From the NCBI GenBank assembly GCA_048173955.1, contig DBEYOB010000140.1, positions 1 through 22,320 of the forward strand: a stretch of 22,320 nucleotides of DNA, in the 5' to 3' direction. Shown piece by piece: positions 1-9,852 of this stretch. The stretch comes from CAZUFB01 sp048173955. Lineage in GTDB: Bacteria; Actinomycetota; Coriobacteriia; Coriobacteriales; UMGS124. The position numbers and the translations under genes were made by a program. Every line of letters begins with the position of its first letter. Within the stretch, counting starts at the first letter, position 1. The notes beneath the pieces are model-generated. The model saw only the letters and a program-made list of their open reading frames with translations, did not search any database and was not told the DNA's origin.

Positions 1-1385
1 GGCCAGTCCTTCTCGGAGCGCGCGCGGGCGCGCGCCGCGAGGATCGCCTCGGCGGCCTCGTCGACGTCGGCCCCCTCGTAGCCGGCGAGCTCCTCCGCCA
101 TGCCGACGAGCGCGAGCGGCAGCTCGCTGCGCTTGACGGGCAACTCGATGCCGAGCAGGGAGAACGCCCCCAGGATGCCGGCGGCGCATGCCGTCGCGGC
201 ATCGGCGTCGACGGCGCCCGCGGCCTTCTCCAGGTAGACGTTGGCCTCGGTCACGAGGTTGAAGTAGGCCGCCAGGGCGCCGGCGGTGTTGAAGTCGTCG
301 TCCATGCACGCCTCGAACTCGGCCGATGCCGCCTCGGCCGCCGCGACGAGGCCCGCGGCAAGCTCGGCGTCGGCCGAGGCGCCCGGGTGCGCGACGCCCC
401 AGCGCAGGTTCTCGACGGCGGTCGCCACGCGCTCGAGCGACCCCACCGCGCCGCGCAGCCGCTCGAACGAGAAGTCGAGCGGGCTGCGGTAGTGGGTCTG
501 CAGCATGAGCAGGCGCAGCGCCGCCGCGGGGTACTCGTCGAGCACCTCCCTGAGCGTGTAGAAGTTGCCGAGGCTCTTGGACATCTTCTCGCCGTCGACG
601 AGCAGCATGCCGGTGTGCATCCAGTGGTTGGCGAACTCGCCCCCCCAGCGCATCCTGGCCTGGGCGCACTCGTTCTCGTGGTGCGGGAACGCCAGGTCGC
701 TGCCGCCGCCGTGGATGTCGACGGGCATGCCCAGGTAGCGGTGCACCATCGCGGCGCACTCGCTGTGCCACCCCGGCCTGCCCGGGCCCCAGGGCGAGTC
801 CCACGTGGGCTCGCCGGGCTTTGCGGCCTTCCACAGGGCGAAGTCGAGCGGGTCGCGCTTGAGCTCGCCCGCCTCGATGCGCGCGCCGACCATCAGGTCG
901 TCGACGTTTCTGCCCGACACGCAGCCGTAGTCGGGGTCGGAGCGCACCGAGAAGTAGACGTCGCCGCCCGAGGCGTACGCGTGGCCGCCCTCGACGAGGC
1001 CCCCGATCATCTCGATCATGGCCGGGATCTCCTCGGTCGCCCGCGGTCGGATGTCGGGGTCGAGGATGCCGAAGCGGTGCATGACGTCGATGAACGCGGC
1101 GGCGTTGGCGCGGGCGAGCTCGGCCGGGTCGACCCCGCGCTCGTTGGCGCGGTTGATGATCTTGTCGTCGACGTCGGTGAGGTTCTGCGCGAACGTGACC
1201 TCGTAGCCCCGCGCGACGAGCCAGCGGCGGATCACGTCGAACGACAGGAAGGTGCGGGCGTTGCCGATGTGGATGTCGTCGTAGACGGTCGGGCCGCACA
1301 CGTACATCGAGACCTTGCCCGCGACGAGCGGCTCGAAGGGGACCTTGGCGCGGCGCGCCGAATCGTAGAGCTTCAACGTGTTCAT
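1..1385 (-). CDS. cysS: Cysteinyl-tRNA synthetase, C-terminal end cut by the window edge
   Basis: A class I aminoacyl-tRNA synthetase that charges tRNA-Cys with cysteine in the cytoplasm. The frame is open from the ATG at 1385 to the left edge, giving 461 residues. The family is usually about 460-490 long, so only a short C-terminal piece is missing. The translation starts MNTLKLYDS. It shows the zinc-ligand Cys30 in MYVCGPTVYD, the HIGH-type signature HIGN at residues 39-42, the WHSEC and FPHHENE zinc/active-site segments, and KMSKS at 267-271. It lies 105 bases downstream of ispF on the same strand and is probably the last visible gene of the disA-ispD-ispF-cysS operon. The ribosome binding site is weak (GGTG about 5 bases upstream). 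The identity is secure; only the far end is unseen. Confidence 0.97.
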   Translation of the reverse strand, partial: MNTLKLYDSARRAKVPFEPLVAGKVSMYVCGPTVYDDIHIGNARTFLSFDVIRRWLVARGYEVTFAQNLTDVDDKIINRANERGVDPAELARANAAAFIDVMHRFGILDPDIRPRATEEIPAMIEMIGGLVEGGHAYASGGDVYFSVRSDPDYGCVSGRNVDDLMVGARIEAGELKRDPLDFALWKAAKPGEPTWDSPWGPGRPGWHSECAAMVHRYLGMPVDIHGGGSDLAFPHHENECAQARMRWGGEFANHWMHTGMLLVDGEKMSKSLGNFYTLREVLDEYPAAALRLLMLQTHYRSPLDFSFERLRGAVGSLERVATAVENLRWGVAHPGASADAELAAGLVAAAEAASAEFEACMDDDFNTAGALAAYFNLVTEANVYLEKAAGAVDADAATACAAGILGAFSLLGIELPVKRSELPLALVGMAEELAGYEGADVDEAAEAILAARARARSEKDW

Positions 1386-1490
1386 GGGTTCACCAATCTT
1401 GTCGGTCGGATGCAGGGTGGGGAGGCGCCGCACGCGCATCCGCCGCCGGGACGGGCGCGGCGGGTCGGGCGGCACGCCGGGAGCCGAGGG

Positions 1491-1994
1491 CTACCGGCCG
1501 CAGGTACACTCCATGAGGACGACGGCCCAGGCGGCTATCCCCTCCTCGCGTCCCACGAAGCCGAGGCGCTCGGTCGTGGTCGCCTTGAGCCCGACGCGCG
1601 CCGCGTCGACCCCGAGGGCTCCCGCGAGGCGGGCGCGCATCTCGTCGCGGTAGGGGGACAGTTTGGGGGCCTGCGCCGCGACCGTGCAGTCGGCGTCGAC
1701 GAGCTCGCACCCCAGCGAGCGGGCGAGCTCCATCGTCCGCCCGAGGAGCACGAGCGAGTCGGCCCCCTCAAACGCGGGGTCGGTGTCGGGAAACAGCTTG
1801 CCGATGTCGCCGCCGCGGCAGGCCCCGAGCACGGCGTCGGCCAGCGCGTGGGCCACCACGTCGGCGTCGGAATGGCCGAGCAGGCCGCGCTCGCAGGGTA
1901 TCTCGACGCCGCCCAGCACCAGCCGGCGCCCGGGTGCGAAGGCGTGCACGTCGAAGCCGTGGCCGATGCGCAGCGCCGTCAGCGGCGCGCTCAT
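1491..1994 (-). CDS. ispF: 2-C-methyl-D-erythritol 2,4-cyclodiphosphate synthase
   Basis: IspF converts CDP-methylerythritol phosphate to methylerythritol cyclodiphosphate in the non-mevalonate (MEP) isoprenoid pathway. The product is 167 residues, close to the usual 155-165. It has the metal-site motif GFDVH at 13-17, HSDAD at 41-45, the GDIGKLFPDTD segment at 62-72, and a C-terminal KATTTERLGFVGREEGI segment typical of the family. The start is ATG at 1994, and it overlaps the TGA stop of ispD in an ATGA, so the two are translationally coupled. A separate IspF next to a separate IspD is the common arrangement; some bacteria fuse them, but here they are distinct frames. Confidence 0.97.
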   Translation of the reverse strand: MSAPLTALRIGHGFDVHAFAPGRRLVLGGVEIPCERGLLGHSDADVVAHALADAVLGACRGGDIGKLFPDTDPAFEGADSLVLLGRTMELARSLGCELVDADCTVAAQAPKLSPYRDEMRARLAGALGVDAARVGLKATTTERLGFVGREEGIAAWAVVLMECTCGR

Positions 1995-2860
1995 GCCTGC
2001 CCCTCGACCGCTCCGTAGCGCTGGCGCAAAAACGCCTGCACGGGGGCGAGGTCCTCGGGCACCGTGAGCTTGATGTTGTCGCGCGGGCAGTCGACGAGGA
2101 CCACGTGGCCGCCGACCCGCTCGACCAGCGAGGAGTCGTCGGTGCCGACGAAGCCCTCCTCCATCGCCGCCTGGTGGGCGGCGCGCAGGACGTCGGCGTG
2201 GAAGATCTGGGGGGTCTGGGCGATCCAGAACATCGAGCGGTCCGGGGTGCCGACCACCGAGCCGCCGTCGATCACCTTGAGCGTGTCGATCGCCGGGTGG
2301 CCGCAGACGACGCCGTCGGCGTCGAGCGTGCCCTTCAGGACGTTGATGGCGTGGACGATGGTCTCGGGCAGGATGAGCGGACGGGCCCCGTCGTGCATCG
2401 CGATGAACTTGAATTCGGGCGGCACGGCCTCGACGCCGTGCATGGCCGACTCCTGGCGCAGCGCCCCCGAGGCGACGAAGTCGACGGGGGTCACCAGGCC
2501 GTAGGGCTCGACGGCGAGCGAGCGGTACTCGTCGATGCGCTGCGGGGGGCACACGACCACGATGCGGCCGACCATGCTCACCGCGTCGAACGCCTGGAGG
2601 CACCAGGCGAGCAGCGGCTTGCCGAAGACCGGCATGAGCTGCTTGCCGCCCGGCCGCCCGAAGCGCTCCCCCGAGCCGCCCGCGACGACGACCGCGGCCA
2701 CGTTCGCCTTCTTGCCGACGCAGCCGCGCCCCTGGGGCGCCGGCTCCGCGGCGGCATGCGCGGGCATCTCGTCGAGGGCACCCGCGAGGACCGCAGGCTC
2801 TATCACGGTGTCGCCGATCGGGTACGCGGACGACTTCGAACCATCGTTGCTTGCTGCCAT
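1991..2860 (-). CDS. ispD: 2-C-methyl-D-erythritol 4-phosphate cytidylyltransferase with N-terminal extension
   Basis: IspD joins CTP and methylerythritol phosphate to give CDP-methylerythritol in the MEP pathway. The 289-residue product contains the nucleotide-binding start AAVVVAGGSGERFG at about 55-68 with Lys73, HDGARP at 156-161, AQTPQIF at 214-220, DDSSLVE at 241-247 and NIKLTVPEDL at 262-271, all typical of IspD. Typical homologues begin only a few residues before AAVVVAGG, whereas this frame has about 52 extra residues. The ATG at 2860 is favoured because it lies 10 bases after the disA stop, with GAGG about 7 bases upstream. An internal start (GTG at Val54 or ATG at Met32) cannot be excluded. 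It sits between disA and ispF, overlapping ispF by four bases. Confidence 0.95.
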   Translation of the reverse strand: MAASNDGSKSSAYPIGDTVIEPAVLAGALDEMPAHAAAEPAPQGRGCVGKKANVAAVVVAGGSGERFGRPGGKQLMPVFGKPLLAWCLQAFDAVSMVGRIVVVCPPQRIDEYRSLAVEPYGLVTPVDFVASGALRQESAMHGVEAVPPEFKFIAMHDGARPLILPETIVHAINVLKGTLDADGVVCGHPAIDTLKVIDGGSVVGTPDRSMFWIAQTPQIFHADVLRAAHQAAMEEGFVGTDDSSLVERVGGHVVLVDCPRDNIKLTVPEDLAPVQAFLRQRYGAVEGQA

Positions 2861-2870
2861 GGGCGCCTCG

Positions 2871-3929
2871 CTATCCCTTCTTGCCCCACATACGGTACAG
2901 ACTGTCCACCAGGATGGGCGGGTTGTTGACGCCCATGTCCCCCAACTTCGCAGGGTCGCGCGTCACGTCGTCCATGAGCGCCTGCAGGCTGCCGTACTCG
3001 CTGACGATGTTCTCCACCGCGTCGGTGGGAACCGCGGTCGAGCGCGAGAGCGTGCGCAGGCCGAGCGGCGTGACCACGCTGTCCTCGTTGAGGTCATCAT
3101 AGCCAAGAATGTGCGCGATGCGCGCGGGGGACGCCATCTCGCGCGGGCTGAGGGTACCAAACTCCCGGCGGATGCGCCGGGCGTCCTCCTCCGAGGAGTT
3201 GGCCGCGTAGTCGCGGATCGCCAGCAGGTACTCCTCCTCCATGCCGCCCGCGAGCTGCTCGAGCTGCCGGCGGACGATCTTGTCGTTCGTGCCGAGCTGG
3301 GGCAGAAACGAGCAGACCTGCGACGCCGCCTGCAGCAGCAGTTCGAAGCCGCCGTAGACGCGGGTGATGTCGGCGAGCGTCACGTAGTTGTCGAACTCGA
3401 GGGCGGTGAGGCGCGACAGCAGCGCGTCGAGCGAGTCGCGGCTCGTCTGCATGGCGATCGTCAGCTGGTTGACCTCGTTGCCCAGGTCGGAGGCGCTGCG
3501 CAGCTGGAAGCTGCGGCCGCGCGCGTAGATGGCGATGTGAGAGCGCCGCTCGGAGACGGAGACGACGATCGCGTCGGTCACCATGCTCATGCGGGCGGCG
3601 GTGCGGTGGCGCATGCCCGTCTCGGACGTCGGCATGCTCGGGTCGGGGTTCAGGTGGAAGTTGGCGCGCAGGATGGTCGTCAGATCCTCGTCGATGACGA
3701 TGGCCCCGTCCATCTTGGAAAGCTCGAACAGACGGTTCGAGGTGAACGCGATGTTGAGGGGGAAGCCGTCGTTGCCCGAGGCGAGCACGCGCTCGGTGTC
3801 GCCGATGCAGATCAGGGCGCCCAGGCGACCGGCGAGGATCATGTCGAGGGCGTTGCGCAGCGCCGTTCCGGGGGCGGTGCGCCTGATGGCCTCCTCCATG
3901 CGCTCCTGCGCGTCGTGCGTCTGGGCCAT
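2871..3929 (-). CDS. disA: Diadenylate cyclase (c-di-AMP synthase), DNA-scanning protein DisA
   Basis: DisA condenses two ATP to the second messenger c-di-AMP and, in Bacillus, scans DNA for branched structures. The product is 352 residues from the ATG at 3929, which has a strong GGGGAGGG site just upstream. The open frame continues upstream to 4136, but that part is GC-rich non-conserved sequence crossing a terminator, so it is not used. The DAC domain (about 10-150) has the catalytic DGA at 74-76 and the RHR motif at 107-109 within GMRHRTA. A helical linker follows, and the C-terminal part (about 290-345) matches the helix-hairpin-helix region. It is the first gene of the disA-ispD-ispF-cysS unit. 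RadA, its common neighbour and inhibitor in Firmicutes, is not adjacent. Confidence 0.96.
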   Translation of the reverse strand: MAQTHDAQERMEEAIRRTAPGTALRNALDMILAGRLGALICIGDTERVLASGNDGFPLNIAFTSNRLFELSKMDGAIVIDEDLTTILRANFHLNPDPSMPTSETGMRHRTAARMSMVTDAIVVSVSERRSHIAIYARGRSFQLRSASDLGNEVNQLTIAMQTSRDSLDALLSRLTALEFDNYVTLADITRVYGGFELLLQAASQVCSFLPQLGTNDKIVRRQLEQLAGGMEEEYLLAIRDYAANSSEEDARRIRREFGTLSPREMASPARIAHILGYDDLNEDSVVTPLGLRTLSRSTAVPTDAVENIVSEYGSLQALMDDVTRDPAKLGDMGVNNPPILVDSLYRMWGKKG

Positions 3930-4025
3930 GGGACCCTCCCCTTCCACGCTGCGATACCGCCCCGGGCCGCCGTGCGCCGCAAGCGCGCGCCGCCGGCCGG
4001 CCGGGACCTTCCCCTGCCTTCGCTG

Positions 4026-4031
4026 ATTGTA
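4026..4031 (-). promoter_or_regulatory. Candidate -10 element for the disA operon
   Basis: On the minus strand the T-run of the clpC terminator runs directly into GTATACAAT, giving a TACAAT hexamer about 97 bases upstream of the disA ATG. No convincing -35 is seen because that position falls in the terminator stem. It is suggested mainly because disA follows a terminator and needs its own promoter. Confidence 0.3.
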
Positions 4032-4034
4032 TAC

Positions 4035-4076
4035 AAAAAACGGCGGCGTGCAGGCCACAGAGCCCGCACGCCGCCG
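4035..4076 (-). terminator. Rho-independent terminator after clpC
   Basis: A perfect 11-bp GC-rich stem (4041-4051 with 4066-4076) and a 14-base loop are followed on the minus strand by six T (4035-4040). It lies about 120 bases past the clpC stop and before disA, so it separates the two transcription units. Confidence 0.88.
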
Positions 4077-4195
4077 CAAATCGCGGTTTTCGCAGGTTTT
4101 TACCCTCATTCGGTCCCGCCGTCGGCCCGGTCGCACGACCGGCCCGGGTCGGCGTCGCCGCGGGCGGGGCGTGCCCGCCGCGGACGGCGCGGCCG

Positions 4196-6790
<2,595 letters not shown>

Positions 6791-6988
6791 GAGATGGCGC
6801 CTCCTTCGTTGGTTCTCACGCGTGTGGCGGGCGGGAAGATAATCGTACAAGCATACCGGAGGGATGCCGCCCCATCCCCCACCGCCGGCAAGAACATCCG
6901 GTTTCCACCCTTGGTACCCCGGTGCCGCCGGATTCGATCAACCACGCAGCCCTACTATACGCGTCTCGTCATAACATTCATATCTTGT

Positions 6989-7021
6989 ACTGAGAATATC
7001 TATCAGTTATGCACTGAGATT
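6989..7021. repeat. Operator-like direct repeats at the clpC promoter
   Basis: ACTGAGAAT (6989-6997) and ACTGAGATT (7013-7021) are direct copies 24 bases apart with one mismatch. The second overlaps the -10 box of the candidate clpC promoter and the first lies just downstream of the predicted start point. Such a placement suits a repressor site. It does not match the CtsR heptad or CIRCE patterns I know. Confidence 0.35.
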
Positions 7022-7046
7022 ATATTGTGTCGTGAGTTAAAGTCCA
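7019..7046 (-). promoter_or_regulatory. Likely clpC promoter
   Basis: On the minus strand there is a perfect TATAAT (7019-7024) and, 16 bases upstream, TGGACT (7041-7046; four of six matches to TTGACA). It sits in the most AT-rich part of the upstream region and would give a leader of about 220 bases. A second -10-like TATAGT at 6955-6960 lacks a good -35. Confidence 0.55.
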
Positions 7047-7566
7047 GTTGAGGCCCGGAAGAGGAGTGGGGCGAAGATGGGGCTGGTTGGAGGCCGGGGT
7101 CGGTTCGGGGTTTGTTCGAGGCAAGATCGGGCTCGAGGCTTGGACCGGTTGGAGATCGAGGCTGGTTTTGCATAATACTCCATCTTGTTTGCATATTTTT
7201 TTCCAGCCTGCATCCGGCTTTCCCAAATCTCGCCGACCACTCGCTAAAAAGGCGCCTTACTGCGCAAGCCGCACCCCATCTGGGTCACCGCGCAGGTGCC
7301 GTTCAATCGCATCGGCGATTCCATGGGAGGCGTTTTGCCTGTTGAGAGCCTTCGAGTATGAGCCGCCCGAACATGCAGCTTATGCAGATCGCCCGAACCG
7401 TGCCATAACTTGACCAACAAGGCCCCTTTTTAGCAAGTGCCCCCTGGAATCCTGGAGGGAACGGGCATATTTATTCTGCTATTTATAATATGCTTCTTCT
7501 TTGCCTGCTTTCATGCTCCCGTTGAGGGAACTCGGGACGTACGATTGACAGAACCCAAACCGTACG

Positions 7567-7598
7567 AAAAAAGCCCCGGGCGCAAGCCCGGGGCTTTT
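7567..7598 (-). terminator. Strong terminator after oppF, structurally bidirectional
   Basis: A perfect 9-bp stem (7573-7581 with 7586-7594) is closed by a GCAA tetraloop. It has six T on the minus strand side (7567-7572) and four T on the plus side. It lies about 140 bases past the oppF stop and would end the opp operon. Confidence 0.92.
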
Positions 7599-7735
7599 GA
7601 CATCTTTGACTCAGGCGCCCGGCAATACCGCGCTTGTCAGCGCCCTGCTTGCCAACGCCGCGGCGGACATGGCATCGGGCAGCGGCATGGCGTCGGGCAC
7701 GGCTCGGCATCGCCGCACACCGCGCGGCGCGTGGC

Positions 7736-8785
7736 CTACGCGCCGCACAGCTCGCAGGCCACAAAGTGGCCGGGCGAGACCTCGCGCAGCGGCGGGATCG
7801 CGGCGGAGCAGCGCTCGCACGCCTGGGGGCACCTCGTGTGGAACCGGCAGCCCTCGGGGACGTTGAGCGGGCTCGGGAGCTCGCCCGACAGGATCACGCG
7901 CTTCGTCTGTGCAGCCAGGTTGGGGTCGGGAATGGGCATCGACGAGAGCAGCGCCTGCGTATAGGGGTGCAGGGGGTTCTCGTAGAGCTCGTCCGACGGC
8001 GCCACCTCGACGAGGCGGCCCAAGTACATGACGCCGATGCGCGTCGAGATGTGGCGCACCATCGACAGGTCGTGGGCAACGAACAGATAGGTCAGGCCCA
8101 GCTCGTCCTGCAGGTCCTCGAGCATGTTGACGACCTGCGCCTGGATCGAGACGTCGAGCGCCGAGATCGGCTCGTCGCACAGGATGAACTCGGGCTGCAC
8201 CGACAGGGCGCGCGCGATGCCGATGCGCTGGCGCTGACCTCCGGAGAACTCGTAGGCGAACTTGTTCATGTCGTCGGGGTGCAGCGACACGCGGCGCAGG
8301 ATCTCGACGACGCGGTCGTCGACCTCGTCGGCGGAGAGGCGCTGCCCCACGCACATCGGCTCGGCGATGATCTCGCGCACGTTCATGTGCGGGTCGAGCG
8401 ACAGGTAAGGGTCCTGGAAGACGATCTGCATGCGGCGGTGGATGTCGACGAGCGCCTTGCCCTTGGCGTCGGTGATGTCGGCGCCGTCGAAGACCACCTT
8501 GCCCGACGTGGGGTGGTACATGCGGATCAGGGTGCGCCCGAGCGTCGACTTGCCGCAGCCCGACTCGCCCACCAGGCCGAACGTCTCGCCCTTGTGGATC
8601 TCGAGGTCGACGCCGTCGACGGCCTTGACCACCTGCTTGGTGCGTCCGAAGAAGTTGCGCACGGGGAAGTGCTTGCACAGCCCCTCGGCCTTGAGGATCA
8701 CCGGGCTGTGCGCGACGTCGATCCCGTCGGCGCCGCGCTGGTGGCACGGGGCGGGCGGGGCCGTGTAGGTCTTCTGCTCGCTCAT
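7736..8785 (-). CDS. oppF: Oligopeptide/dipeptide ABC transporter ATP-binding protein, OppF/DppF type
   Basis: One of two ATPases powering peptide uptake at the inner face of the membrane. The product is 349 residues with Walker A GESGCGKS at 73-80, Q-loop Gln124, signature SGGQRQ at 181-186, Walker B ILCDEP at 201-206 and H-loop His238. A C-terminal oligopeptide-transporter extension carries a four-cysteine cluster (Cys313, 319, 323, 326). A related cluster binds an iron-sulfur centre in a DppD of known structure. The first about 28 residues are a low-conservation lead-in. The ATG at 8785 overlaps the oppD stop as ATGA. It is the last gene of the operon. Peptide specificity (oligo- versus dipeptide) cannot be read from sequence. 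Confidence 0.95.
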   Translation of the reverse strand: MSEQKTYTAPPAPCHQRGADGIDVAHSPVILKAEGLCKHFPVRNFFGRTKQVVKAVDGVDLEIHKGETFGLVGESGCGKSTLGRTLIRMYHPTSGKVVFDGADITDAKGKALVDIHRRMQIVFQDPYLSLDPHMNVREIIAEPMCVGQRLSADEVDDRVVEILRRVSLHPDDMNKFAYEFSGGQRQRIGIARALSVQPEFILCDEPISALDVSIQAQVVNMLEDLQDELGLTYLFVAHDLSMVRHISTRIGVMYLGRLVEVAPSDELYENPLHPYTQALLSSMPIPDPNLAAQTKRVILSGELPSPLNVPEGCRFHTRCPQACERCSAAIPPLREVSPGHFVACELCGA

Positions 8786-9852
8786 TCGCCTTCGACCTCC
8801 CCTCGGGCCTGTTCCTGCGCATCGAGCTCGTCGGACGAGAAGATGCAGCGGGCCTGCTGGCCGTTTCCGTAGTCCTTCCAAGCTGGGATCTGCTCGCGGC
8901 ACCGGTCGCACGCGAACTCGCAGCGCTCGGCGAACGGGCATCCCGCCGGCGGGTCGATGAGCGAGGGCGCCGACCCGGGGATCGCCACGAGGCGGCCGCA
9001 GTCGCGGCCCCGCGGGTTGGGGATCGCGCCGAGCAGCGCCCGGGTGTAGGGGTGGCGCGGGCTGTAGAAGATCTGGTCGGTCGTGCCGTACTCCATCGCC
9101 AGGCCGCCGTACATGACCGCAATGCGGTTGCACAGGCTCGCGACGACGCCCAGGTCGTGGGTGATGAGCACGACGCTCATGCCCTCCTCGTCGCGCAGGC
9201 GACGCAGAAGGTCGAGGATCTGCGCCTGGATCGTCACGTCGAGCGCCGTGGTGGGCTCGTCGGCGATGAGCAGGCGCGGCTTGCAGCACAGCGCCATGGC
9301 GATGAGGACCCTTTGGCGCATGCCGCCCGAGAACTCGTGCGGGTACTGCTTGAGGCGCATCTCCGGCGAGGGGATGCCGACCTGGCCGAGCACGCGCACG
9401 GCCTCCTCGTCGGCCTCCTTGCCGGTGAGACCGCGATGGCGCTTGAGAACCTCGCGCAGGTGCGAGCCGATCGTCTGCAGCGGGTCGAGCGAGGTCATGG
9501 GGTCCTGGAAGATCATCGCGATCTGCTTGCCGCACATCGCGCGGCGTTCGTCCTCGCCCATCGCGAACAGGTCCTGGCCGTCGAACACGAGCTCGTCGGC
9601 CTCGACGTCGGCGTTGGAGGGCAGAAGGTCCATAACCGACTTCATCGTGACGCTCTTGCCCGAACCCGACTCGCCCACCACGGCGAGGAAGTCGCCGTCG
9701 TACACGGCGAGGTCGACGCCGCGCACGGCCTGCACGAGCTGGCGGTGGGAATGGAACGTGGTGCGCAGGTTGCCCACGCGCAGCAGCTCCCGAGGCGATG
9801 CCTGCGAAGCGGCGGGCGCCGCGTCGGCGCGCCTATCGGCCGTCTGCTCCAT
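8782..9852 (-). CDS. oppD: Oligopeptide/dipeptide ABC transporter ATP-binding protein, OppD/DppD type
   Basis: The partner ATPase of the peptide importer. It has 356 residues with Walker A GESGSGKS at 60-67, Q-loop Gln116, signature FSGGMRQ at 174-180, Walker B LLIADEP at 194-200 and H-loop His232. The oligopeptide C-terminal domain has the same four-cysteine spacing as OppF (Cys305, 311, 315, 318). The SGGMRQ signature and gene order favour OppD/DppD over OppF. The ATG at 9852 shares one base with the oppC stop (TGATG), indicating translational coupling. The extreme C terminus (about 338-356) is acidic and variable. Confidence 0.95.
   Translation of the reverse strand: MEQTADRRADAAPAASQASPRELLRVGNLRTTFHSHRQLVQAVRGVDLAVYDGDFLAVVGESGSGKSVTMKSVMDLLPSNADVEADELVFDGQDLFAMGEDERRAMCGKQIAMIFQDPMTSLDPLQTIGSHLREVLKRHRGLTGKEADEEAVRVLGQVGIPSPEMRLKQYPHEFSGGMRQRVLIAMALCCKPRLLIADEPTTALDVTIQAQILDLLRRLRDEEGMSVVLITHDLGVVASLCNRIAVMYGGLAMEYGTTDQIFYSPRHPYTRALLGAIPNPRGRDCGRLVAIPGSAPSLIDPPAGCPFAERCEFACDRCREQIPAWKDYGNGQQARCIFSSDELDAQEQARGEVEGE

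Larger units (their letters stand above)
6791..7566. other. Long intergenic region upstream of clpC, no gene recognised
   Basis: Nearly 780 bases between the clpC start and the opp terminator. Parts near 6940-7040 and 7440-7510 are much more AT-rich than the rest of the window. It holds the clpC promoter, a G-rich tract (7068-7110), two TTTGCATA octamers 21 bases apart (7167-7174 and 7188-7195), and small inverted repeats. Open frames here are short, lack homology I can recognise and do not show the local codon bias, so no coding gene is called. Confidence 0.6.

Noticed and set aside
387..2018. Long plus-strand open frame of more than 500 codons opposite cysS, ispF and ispD
   Set aside because: It is a shadow frame of GC-rich genes: biased composition, no domains, and it overlaps well-identified genes. 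The same applies to the long plus-strand frames at 2535-4199, 4604-6499, 9052-10880, 12088-13569 and 13900-15876.
6898..6912. Minus-strand AAGGGTGGAAACCGG resembling the T-box antiterminator motif upstream of clpC
   Set aside because: It has an extra base against the consensus, no T-box stem or terminator follows, and clpC is not an amino-acid-related gene.
6791..7046. CtsR, CIRCE or ClgR-type operator upstream of clpC
   Set aside because: I scanned for the known heptad and palindrome patterns and found none with acceptable match; only the ACTGAGAWT repeats remain.
7437..7964. Plus-strand open frame starting with a hydrophobic stretch that looks like a signal or membrane segment
   Set aside because: It runs through the strong terminator at 7567-7598 and then antisense into oppF; there is no ribosome site or homology.
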